This document shows, one piece after another, positions 1-6,045 of a stretch of DNA of 7,627 nt. Below the pieces are notes generated by a model. That model had not been told where the DNA came from. It saw only the letters and a list, made by a program, of their open reading frames with translations, and did no database searches. The stretch is from Clostridia bacterium. GTDB taxonomy: Bacteria; Bacillota; Clostridia; Christensenellales; UBA1242. Location: NCBI GenBank assembly GCA_900767835.1, contig CAAGAO010000031.1:1-7627 (forward strand), in the 5' to 3' direction. The number at the start of each line of letters is the position of its first letter. Within the stretch, counting starts at the first letter, position 1. The position numbers were made by a program, and so were the translations under genes.

Positions 1-1128
1 ACATCAACACCAAAAAATATTTTAGCAAATGTTGACTTTGCAAATTGTATACCTTCTTCAGCATTAACAGGCAAAATTAGAATAGACTGTGATAGGTCCG
101 CTGCCGTTCTAGAAACAACCAACGGCAAAACACAAGCAACCTTTACATTCAAAATATCACTTTTGCCAGACTCAAATGGTTCTTATGGTAATCAAGCCCT
201 AACAACACCTTCAAACAATGTTAACCTAAAAATGAACCTAGACACAACAACTTACAAACAATCACAAGTAAAAACTGATGCCATTGCTATTAAAAAATTT
301 ACAACTGCGGAAATATCAGCAATTAAAACAGGCTTAAAAATTACAGCAAACGACTCCTATGCTGACCTATATCCATATTATGTAGAAATGGGACATGTAG
401 GAAATGAGTATGTAAAATGGTTGGTGGTAGGCACCTTTGATAATGATTCAGTAACCGCTTTAGTAGATGCCGACAAAACTGCATTATCTCAAGGCTTACT
501 TTTAAACAAAACTTATGTAATGCTCTCAGAAAAATTACTATATACTGAAAGCACAACAAACTTCGGAATATCATTCCAAAACGAATATACAAATACTTCC
601 CCATCATATTTAAACGGCTATAACTATTCCGCTCAAGACTATGCAACAAGCAACATTAGAGCATATTTGAATGGGGAAACAGTGCGAAGGGCCTCTAAAT
701 TAGTTTCAGGTAAATATATTGCAGATGGGACAAGTGTAAACCTACTAACAACCTACAACCTAGAATCAGACCCACTATATGCAAAAATACAAGGAAGAAC
801 CTTGAGAAGTTTGTATACAAACATAGGGGAAGTGGCAGGAACTATATGGACATCATCATATAATGGAACTGAAGGAAATCTAAAGCCAACTTCGCAAGAT
901 AAACTATGGCTTTTGAGTCTAACAGAGGAGACTGCGATCTTTAAAGGTCGGACTAATAATGGAATAACAACAATGGTAGGCGGTTCTGGTTCAGGTTTTT
1001 GGTGGTTGCGTTCATCTCAAGAGAGCCTCGCATCTAACTATGTTTCCTTTGTCTACAACGGTACACTCAACTATAGCAACGAAGTGGACGGCTTTAACTT
1101 AGGCGTCCGTGCCGCTTTCCAAATTTAA
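1..1128 (+). CDS. DUF6273-like C-terminal domain protein, 5'-truncated by window edge
   Basis: The frame is open from base 1 to the TAA at 1126-1128, giving 375 visible residues. The true start is upstream; the TTG at 163 is internal, since the 54 codons before it read as protein without a stop. Residues about 1-90 are Thr/Ser/Asn-rich with a beta-strand pattern (ATFTFKISLLPDSNG near 50-60), as in extracellular repeat or stalk regions. From about residue 135 the DUF6273 pattern appears in order: YVKWLVVG near 137-144, SNIRAYLNG near 217-225, KLWLLSLTE near 301-309, FWWLRS near 333-338, and the closing GVRAAFQI at 368-375. This family occurs in surface or secreted proteins of Clostridia and has no established biochemical role. 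No signal peptide or anchor can be assessed because the N-terminus is missing. The last 40 or so codons are visibly richer in G/C-ending codons than the rest. A frame change near the stop may have shortened the tail (see findings). The family call rests on motif memory, so moderate confidence. Confidence 0.7.
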   Translation, partial: TSTPKNILANVDFANCIPSSALTGKIRIDCDRSAAVLETTNGKTQATFTFKISLLPDSNGSYGNQALTTPSNNVNLKMNLDTTTYKQSQVKTDAIAIKKFTTAEISAIKTGLKITANDSYADLYPYYVEMGHVGNEYVKWLVVGTFDNDSVTALVDADKTALSQGLLLNKTYVMLSEKLLYTESTTNFGISFQNEYTNTSPSYLNGYNYSAQDYATSNIRAYLNGETVRRASKLVSGKYIADGTSVNLLTTYNLESDPLYAKIQGRTLRSLYTNIGEVAGTIWTSSYNGTEGNLKPTSQDKLWLLSLTEETAIFKGRTNNGITTMVGGSGSGFWWLRSSQESLASNYVSFVYNGTLNYSNEVDGFNLGVRAAFQI

Positions 1129-1340
1129 ATCTGGTGGCGGTGTAGAAAGATAAAGAAAACAGTTAAGATTTTGGAACCGTAAAACTTAAGTCACAAATTA
1201 TGAGCGTTAGCGAAAAATTAATAAAGAAAGCAATAAAAATAGAAAGAAATTAAAGTAGTTGTGCCATTACGGCACAACGGGTAAAAGTATTAAAGTATTA
1301 TATATGATTTGACTATTTTTACATTTAATTAAATAAAAGA
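1129..1340. other. non-coding stretch with two small hairpins after the DUF6273-like gene
   Basis: No convincing gene is seen here. Two inverted repeats are present. At 1163-1189, TTAAG-(A)-TTTT pairs with AAAA-CTTAA around an 8-base loop, with one bulged A. At 1258-1278, GTTGTGCC and GGCACAAC form a perfect 8-bp stem around ATTAC. Neither is followed by a T run, so they are not canonical intrinsic terminators, although the second may still slow or end transcription from the upstream gene. A 17-codon ATG frame at 1200-1253 lacks a ribosome binding site and is not called. Confidence 0.5.
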
Positions 1341-1346
1341 CATTTC

Positions 1347-1492
1347 AAGTTTTTAAAAGGGGTGCGGGGAATAACTTTTTACAAAAAGTTGTCCCCGCAT
1401 TTAATTTTAAGTTTTTACAATATTTGAAATTATTTTAAGTTTTTTGAAAAGAGTGCGAGAAAAACCTTTTTACCAAAAAAGTTTTTCTCGCA
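1347..1492 (+). repeat. tandem pair of diverged hairpin units
   Basis: Two units share one order of elements: AAGTTTTT, AAAAG, a purine-rich GTGCG start, an ACTTTTTAC/CCTTTTTACC centre, AAAAA, and a CCGCA or TCGCA end. Unit 1 is 1347-1399 and unit 2 is 1437-1492. The stems differ by paired substitutions: GGGG opposite CCCC in unit 1, GAGA opposite TCTC in unit 2. Base pairing has therefore been kept while the sequence changed, as expected for a duplicated structured element or two members of a dispersed palindromic repeat family. Confidence 0.55.
1363..1410 (+). terminator. intrinsic-terminator-like hairpin, copy 1
   Basis: TGCGGGGA (1363-1370) pairs perfectly with TCCCCGCA (1392-1399). Inside, AACTTTTT and AAAAAGTT extend the pairing after a short internal loop, leaving only a tiny apical loop. 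A T-rich but interrupted tract (TTTAATTTT) follows. It could terminate readthrough from the DUF6273-like gene, though its tail is weaker than that of copy 2. Confidence 0.6.
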
Positions 1493-1498
1493 TTTTTT
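1454..1498 (+). terminator. intrinsic terminator hairpin, copy 2
   Basis: TGCGAGAAAAAC (1454-1465) pairs perfectly over 12 bp with GTTTTTCTCGCA (1481-1492). A TTTTT/AAAAAA inner helix caps it, and TTTTTT follows at 1493-1498. This is a textbook Rho-independent terminator on the + strand and isolates mnmG from transcription coming from the left. Confidence 0.8.
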
Positions 1499-1560
1499 CT
1501 ATAAAAAAATTAAGTCGTTTTTAACCTAATCTTTAAATTTTGTAAGGCGGTGTAATCGAC

Positions 1561-1589
1561 TTGCATTTTTTATGGTGCTGTGATATACT
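1561..1589 (+). promoter_or_regulatory. sigma70-type promoter for mnmG-rsmG
   Basis: The -35 is TTGCAT (1561-1566) and the -10 is TATACT (1584-1589), separated by 17 bases, with a TG extended -10 dinucleotide at 1581-1582. Initiation near 1596 would give a leader of about 20 bases carrying GGAGA at 1603-1607. A 6-bp inverted repeat, AAGTCG (1512-1517) and CGACTT (1557-1562), overlaps the -35. Its role as an operator is unsupported. Confidence 0.65.
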
Positions 1590-1616
1590 TTTTTGAATTT
1601 ATGGAGATTATAAAAA

Positions 1617-3485
1617 ATGAATGAAGATAGATTTGATGCCATAGTAATTGGTTCGGGGCATGCTGGCTGTGAGGCTTGTTTGGCACTTGCAAGAAAAGGG
1701 CATAAAACATTACTTTTGACTATATCACTAGACGCCATTGCATTTCTTGCCTGCAATCCGTCAATTGGTGGAACGGCAAAAGGTCATTTGGTTTGTGAAA
1801 TTGATGCTCTTGGTGGAGAGATGGGGGTTAATAGTGACGCAACAAGCATTCAAATAAGAATGCTTAATGCGGGCAAAGGTCCCGCGGTTTATTCACTAAG
1901 AGCACAAGTAGATAAACAAGCATATCATAACCGAATGAAAAAAGTTTTGGAAGATGAACCAAATGTATACATAAAACAAGCGGAAGCAAAAGAAATTTTG
2001 GTTGAAAACGGCAAAGTTAAAGGCGTTATAACCGAGCAAGGCGAAACATATTTTGCTGATGCGGTTGTGGTTGCAACTGGTGTTTATTTAAAGAGCCGTA
2101 TTATTATTGGCGAGTATAGTAAAAAGGTTGGCCCAAATGGCTTTGCAAGAGCGGAAGATTTAACCGATTCCATTGCAAATCTTGGTCACACCATAGTGCG
2201 TTTTAAAACTGGTACTCCAGCAAGAATGAACGGCAGAACAATCAATTTTGCCGAAATGGAAGAGCAAAAAGGCGATACAGATATACAATCTTTTAGTTTT
2301 TTAAGCGAACATACACCACAAAACAAAGTAAGTTGTTATTTAACCTATACCAATTTAGATACTCATAAAATCATTTTAGATAACTTGAACAGAGCACCGA
2401 TGTTCAATGGCGAAATTTCGTCAGTTGGTCCTAGATATTGCCCAAGTATAGAGAGTAAAATTGTGCGTTTTGCAGATAAAGATAGGCATCAACTTTTCTT
2501 AGAGCCAGAAGGACTTGGCACAAATGAATATTATGTTCAAGGTGTGTCAACATCACTTCCGGTTGATGTCCAAAAACAAATGTATGCTAGCATTAAAGGT
2601 CTAGAAAACGCAATGATTATGCGAGATGCCTATGCCATAGAATATGATGCCATAGACGCAACTGAATTAAAGCCAACCTTAGAGAGTAAATTTGTTAAAA
2701 ATCTATTCTTTGCAGGTCAAGTAAATGGCACAAGCGGATACGAAGAAGCGGGAGCACAAGGCATAATTGCGGGCATAAATGCTGGGCTTGCACTAGAAAA
2801 CAAAGAACAATTAATTTTAAAACGAAACGAGGCATACATTGGTGTTTTGATTGATGATTTAGTAACAAAAGGCACAAATGAACCTTATAGAATGATGACA
2901 TCTCGTGCGGAATACCGTTTGGTATTGCGTCAAGATAATGCAGATATTCGCTTGACTGAAATTGGAAGAAAAGTTGGTCTTGTAAACGATAAAAGATACA
3001 ATAAATTTTTAGAGAAACAAGAGCAGGTCAAAAAGGTTAAAGACCTTTTAAATACAAAATTAAAACTTGACGACACTTTAAAGACTATGTTTACAGAATG
3101 TGGCGAAGGCGAAGCACTTGCGGGAATGACCGTCTACAAAGCAATTAAACGAAGCAATATAAACATATTTGATATTAATAAATATTATGGCTTGTTTGAG
3201 GGATACTCTAAACGCGTTTTAGAATATGTTAATACCGAAGTAAAATATGAAGGATATATTGCTCAAGAAGATGATGACATAGCGAAACTTTTAAAACAAG
3301 AATCAATTTTAATTCCAGAGAACATAGATTTTAACGAACTTAAAGGTTTGCGTATGGAAGCAAGAGAAAAACTTAACAAAATTCGTCCACTAAACTTAGG
3401 ACAAGCATCAAGAATTTCTGGCGTTAGTCCAGCGGATATTTCGGTGCTTTTAATTTATTTAAAAACTTTAAAGGATAAAAATTAA
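1617..3485 (+). CDS. mnmG: tRNA uridine-5-carboxymethylaminomethyl(34) synthesis enzyme MnmG (GidA)
   Basis: This is the FAD-dependent cytosolic partner of MnmE. In the known family the MnmE-MnmG complex installs (carboxymethyl)aminomethyl groups on wobble U34 of tRNAs reading NNA/NNG codons. The 622 residues match the usual length of about 620-640. Visible motifs are the dinucleotide-binding GSGHAG at 12-17, CNPSIGGTAKGH at 46-57 with the conserved Cys46, and GPRYCPSIESK at 271-281 with the second conserved Cys275. These are followed by the second family signature AGQVNGTSGYEEAGAQG at 366-382, then RMMTSRAEYRL at 425-435 and the C-terminal MnmE-binding helical domain with YEGYIAQ at 544-550. 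GGAGA lies 9 bases before the ATG, and a promoter lies directly upstream. The stop overlaps the rsmG start (TAATG), indicating translational coupling. No mnmE lies upstream, unlike the common mnmE-mnmG-rsmG order, so mnmE must be elsewhere. No key residue appears missing. Confidence 0.97.
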   Translation: MNEDRFDAIVIGSGHAGCEACLALARKGHKTLLLTISLDAIAFLACNPSIGGTAKGHLVCEIDALGGEMGVNSDATSIQIRMLNAGKGPAVYSLRAQVDKQAYHNRMKKVLEDEPNVYIKQAEAKEILVENGKVKGVITEQGETYFADAVVVATGVYLKSRIIIGEYSKKVGPNGFARAEDLTDSIANLGHTIVRFKTGTPARMNGRTINFAEMEEQKGDTDIQSFSFLSEHTPQNKVSCYLTYTNLDTHKIILDNLNRAPMFNGEISSVGPRYCPSIESKIVRFADKDRHQLFLEPEGLGTNEYYVQGVSTSLPVDVQKQMYASIKGLENAMIMRDAYAIEYDAIDATELKPTLESKFVKNLFFAGQVNGTSGYEEAGAQGIIAGINAGLALENKEQLILKRNEAYIGVLIDDLVTKGTNEPYRMMTSRAEYRLVLRQDNADIRLTEIGRKVGLVNDKRYNKFLEKQEQVKKVKDLLNTKLKLDDTLKTMFTECGEGEALAGMTVYKAIKRSNINIFDINKYYGLFEGYSKRVLEYVNTEVKYEGYIAQEDDDIAKLLKQESILIPENIDFNELKGLRMEAREKLNKIRPLNLGQASRISGVSPADISVLLIYLKTLKDKN

Positions 3486-4195
3486 TGGAACAAATTTTAA
3501 AAGATATATTTAACGAGTATGGCATAAAGTATACAGACGGACAATTAAAACAATTATCCAAATTTTATGAAATGGTTGTCGAAACAAATGAAAAGTTTAA
3601 TTTAACCGCCATAACCGAAGAAAATGATTTTGCAATAAAACATATTTTAGATAGTGTTTTGCCAATGGCATTGTTGCCACAAAATGCAAGTGTTATAGAT
3701 GTTGGTGCGGGAGCTGGTTTTCCGAGCATACCTTTAAAAATTTTGCGTCCAGACTTAAAAGTTACTATGCTAGATAGTTTAAATAAACGCGTAAATTTCT
3801 TAAATGAAGTCATAGCAACTTTAAATTTAAAAAATATAACAGCAGTACATTCAAGGGCAGAAGATTATGCTCTAAAAAATAGGGAAGTGTTTGATATTGC
3901 CATTGCAAGAGCAGTTGCAAGTTTGGTAACTTTAAGCGAATATTGTTTACCTTTTGTTAAGGTTGGTGGAAACTTTATTGCACTAAAAGGTAGTTCTTTA
4001 ACCGAAGAACTTAAAGAAGCAACCTATGCCATAACTCTTTTAGGCGGAAAGTATAAAGATATACAAAAAATATATGTTAAACAAATTGACGCAATGCGAG
4101 AAAATGTAATAATAGAAAAAATAAAACCAACAGATAAAAAATATCCACGAGGAAAAAACTTGCCAAGACTAAAACCTCTTATTATTAAACAATAA
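3485..4195 (+). CDS. rsmG: 16S rRNA (guanine(527)-N(7))-methyltransferase RsmG (GidB)
   Basis: RsmG uses S-adenosylmethionine to methylate N7 of G527 (E. coli numbering) in the 530 loop of 16S rRNA. In many bacteria its loss gives low-level streptomycin resistance. The protein has 236 residues, normal for the family. Visible features are NLTAITEENDFAIKHILDS at 39-57, the SAM-binding motif DVGAGAGFP at 72-80, the acidic D97 that follows it (LDSLNKRVNFL), RAED at 124-127, ARAVA at 141-145 and the basic C-terminal KYPRGKNLPRLKPL at 219-232. The ATG shares its A with the mnmG stop codon, and AAGGA sits 9 bases upstream inside mnmG, so the two are co-transcribed and probably co-translated. No strong terminator follows: only an 8-bp all-A/T inverted repeat straddles the stop (4179-4202). 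Readthrough into the next gene is possible. The parA/parB/noc genes often found after rsmG are absent. Confidence 0.96.
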   Translation: MEQILKDIFNEYGIKYTDGQLKQLSKFYEMVVETNEKFNLTAITEENDFAIKHILDSVLPMALLPQNASVIDVGAGAGFPSIPLKILRPDLKVTMLDSLNKRVNFLNEVIATLNLKNITAVHSRAEDYALKNREVFDIAIARAVASLVTLSEYCLPFVKVGGNFIALKGSSLTEELKEATYAITLLGGKYKDIQKIYVKQIDAMRENVIIEKIKPTDKKYPRGKNLPRLKPLIIKQ

Positions 4196-4400
4196 ATAAT
4201 AATGACAAAATTAATAATCAATGAAAACAGAAAAATAATTATAAGTGAAAATTAATGACAGAATACTGAAAAATTAATGTTAAATAATAAAATAGATTGA
4301 GTTAGTATTAAAGTGATGCTTATGTACCTAAATTTTAGTTTCTTTTGCACTAGTCAACCACAAGTAAACGAAATCATCACTAAAATTAAAAGAGAATTAT

Positions 4401-5135
4401 ATGAAAATTAAAGAAAATATAAAAAACGAAATAAATTATTTAAAACAAGATAGCAACAAAAATTTTGCACTTGCTTTAATTTTTGCGTGTGTTATTTTAT
4501 TTGTTTATTGCTACTTTGGTTCTTTTTCATTCTTTGAAAAAACTTTTACTGGAATTAATGATTTAGATTATTGGAAAATTATCTATCATAATTCTATGAG
4601 TTTTGTTTTGTTTTTTGGTTTTGGTGTTTTATACACAAAACTTGTAATGCGTGAAAAATTAAGCAATTTTGGCTTAAGACCAGGAAACTTTAAATTGGGC
4701 TTTAAACTTTGTTTAATTGCTTTGCCCATTTGTGCCTTATGTGGTCTTTCGTGCGTTTTAGATAAAGGAATGAGTAGCACATACCCACTTGTTGATTTAA
4801 AAACATATTCAGCGTGGTGGCAAATTGCTTTATACTTTATATCATATCTTTTGTACTATATCGGTTGGGAATATCTTTTTAGGGGGCTACTAGGTTTTGC
4901 ATCAAAAGAAAAATGCGGGCTACTTTGTGCAATTTTGGTTACAACTTTAATTTCTGCACTTATTCATACATCAATTGCAGGCTTTGGTAAACCAATGATA
5001 GAAACACTTTCTGCAATTCCTGCAGGTTTGATTTTTGGATATATAACTTTAAAAACAGATAGCATAAACTATAGTTTAACCATTCACTTTATGGTTGGAA
5101 TTTTTACCGATATATTTATATTTTTGTTGGTTTAA
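4401..5135 (+). CDS. CPBP-family intramembrane metalloprotease-like membrane protein
   Basis: This 244-residue integral membrane protein has about seven hydrophobic segments (near 22-40, 63-82, 99-119, 140-156, 172-190, 203-217 and 225-243) and a lysine-rich cytoplasmic N-terminus. The C-terminal half carries the CPBP/Rce1 arrangement. Motif 1 is GWEYLFRGLL (155-164; E157, R161), motif 2 is LISALIHTS with H189, GKPMIETLSAIPAG lies at 196-209, and motif 3 is TIHF with H229. The first Glu of the usual EExxxR is Trp here, and the Asn often found four residues after the last His is Gly (HFMVG). I recall a Bacillota subgroup with the same WE-FRG form, so activity is not ruled out. CPBP proteins process prenylated or bacteriocin-type peptides or confer immunity; no such substrate gene is adjacent. 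The ribosome site is weak (AGAGAA before the ATG). The 205-base gap before it holds no clear promoter, only a 7-bp long-range pair AGTGATG/CATCACT (4312-4318 with 4375-4381). A terminator-like hairpin starts 19 bases after the stop. Confidence 0.85.
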   Translation: MKIKENIKNEINYLKQDSNKNFALALIFACVILFVYCYFGSFSFFEKTFTGINDLDYWKIIYHNSMSFVLFFGFGVLYTKLVMREKLSNFGLRPGNFKLGFKLCLIALPICALCGLSCVLDKGMSSTYPLVDLKTYSAWWQIALYFISYLLYYIGWEYLFRGLLGFASKEKCGLLCAILVTTLISALIHTSIAGFGKPMIETLSAIPAGLIFGYITLKTDSINYSLTIHFMVGIFTDIFIFLLV

Positions 5136-5154
5136 TTTAAAATTTTATAAGCAT

Positions 5155-5206
5155 ATATATGTTATTCGTGTAGTAAAATACTATATGAATAACATATATT
5201 TTTTTT
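5155..5206 (+). terminator. 21-bp hairpin with U tract, spanning the next gene's start codon
   Basis: Bases 5155-5175 pair with 5179-5199 around an AAA loop: 21 consecutive pairs in RNA, of which two are G-U. The outer 13 bp (ATATATGTTATTC with GAATAACATATAT) are perfect. Eight T residues follow (5199-5206). Position and form fit an AT-rich intrinsic terminator for the CPBP gene ending at 5135. The ATG at 5185-5187 of the following gene lies in the 3' arm, so any transcript entering from the left would have that start codon buried. Confidence 0.7.
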
Positions 5207-6006
5207 CTTTAAATAATTTAAGAATCAAATGTGGTAAAGATGAGTTTTTACTCGGTAAAAATAGGGCTATAAAAATTGACAACCCGCAAGAAATAATTAA
5301 AGTATATTCTTCGCATATGGTGGTTAATAGTTTAGATATAAATTTATCAAAAGCAGAGTCAAATAATCACATTAGAGTAAATGAATTAAATGGCGATAAA
5401 TTTGTTGAAATCATTGCAATAAATAGTGATAACATTATAAACAAACACAGCACTTTAAATGCGGAAGTATACATTTATGATAATTATGTTGATATATGCT
5501 TTAGCACAAAATTTTACACTTATTATTATAACGGACTTGTTGATAGTCGTGTGATGGAAAAGGACAAAAAATTATATATTTTCAATATGTCTAATCTATT
5601 AATTTTTGATATGCAAAAAAAGTCGTTTAATTTGTTAAAATGCAAAAAAATGGCAAAAAATCATAATATTTACGAATTATTATGTAATATTCCATACAAT
5701 AATGTATATTTTTTATTATTTTCTTTTAATTTTAAAAATAATTTAATTACTATTAAAACCTATAAAAAAGATAGTTTAAATTATGATAATTATTCGCTTC
5801 CATATGTTTTTTTTGGTATGTGCAAAGCGGGGATTCTAAAGGCAAAAAACTTGATTGATGAAAAAATAAATTATGATAATTTATTAAATTATTTTAACGA
5901 TTTTGATAATATGATAGAAATAAATAATAAAATATATTTATGCGGGAAAAATTTAAGCGAGTTTAATTGCAAAATAGAAAACAATAAGATAATTGATGTT
6001 GACTAA
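5185..6006 (+). CDS. uncharacterised soluble protein, very AT-rich orphan
   Basis: I do not recognise this family. The frame encodes 273 residues rich in Asn, Lys, Ile and Tyr and is probably cytosolic: no signal peptide or transmembrane segment is visible. Alternating hydrophobic residues (for example EVYIYDNYVDICFSTKF near 94-110 and NVYFLLFSFNF near 173-183) suggest a mainly beta-sheet fold. Cysteines are scattered without a metal-binding pattern. The frame opens upstream inside the CPBP gene, but ATG 5185 is preferred: an earlier ATG at 5095 would overlap CPBP heavily, and the next in-frame Met (residue 45) would remove an N-terminus that looks structured. No Shine-Dalgarno site precedes 5185, and the ATG lies in a stable hairpin. 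Base composition is far more AT-rich than its neighbours (5881-5940 has 5 G/C in 60, against 20 in 60 at 3361-3420 in mnmG). A 273-codon open frame in such DNA is very unlikely by chance, so the gene is probably real. The -35 of the next promoter overlaps its stop. Confidence 0.75.
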   Translation: MNNIYFFSLNNLRIKCGKDEFLLGKNRAIKIDNPQEIIKVYSSHMVVNSLDINLSKAESNNHIRVNELNGDKFVEIIAINSDNIINKHSTLNAEVYIYDNYVDICFSTKFYTYYYNGLVDSRVMEKDKKLYIFNMSNLLIFDMQKKSFNLLKCKKMAKNHNIYELLCNIPYNNVYFLLFSFNFKNNLITIKTYKKDSLNYDNYSLPYVFFGMCKAGILKAKNLIDEKINYDNLLNYFNDFDNMIEINNKIYLCGKNLSEFNCKIENNKIIDVD

Positions 6007-6027
6007 TTTATCTTTTTTTAATAAAAT
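5999..6027 (+). promoter_or_regulatory. near-consensus sigma70 promoter for the nucleoside phosphorylase gene
   Basis: The -35 is TTGACT (5999-6004, five of six consensus bases), the spacer is exactly 17 bases, and the -10 is TAAAAT (6022-6027, five of six). The -35 overlaps the last codons and stop of the orphan gene. Initiation near 6034 would give a leader of only about 12 bases, containing the ribosome site AAAGGGG (6034-6040) 5 bases before the ATG. Confidence 0.7.
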
Positions 6028-6045
6028 GATACAAAAGGGGAAAAT

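Noticed and set aside
1200..1253. 17-codon frame with ATG in the intergenic stretch
   Set aside because: It has no ribosome site, a lysine/isoleucine-rich product expected from AT-rich DNA, and no other support.
1526..1756. Minus-strand frame of 76 codons over the mnmG start
   Set aside because: It lies opposite the conserved mnmG FAD-binding region and has no family features; it is a shadow frame.
4179..4202. Inverted repeat TTATTATT/AATAATAA over the rsmG stop as a terminator
   Set aside because: The stem is only A-T pairs, has an 8-base loop and no T run after it.
4297..4326. Possible promoter for the CPBP gene (TTGAGT then TATGTA)
   Set aside because: The spacer is 18 bases but the -10 matches only three of six consensus bases; too weak to call.
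4312..4381. Long-range stem AGTGATG/CATCACT ahead of the CPBP gene
   Set aside because: Seven pairs around a 56-base loop in AT-rich DNA can arise by chance; there is no nested structure to support a leader RNA.
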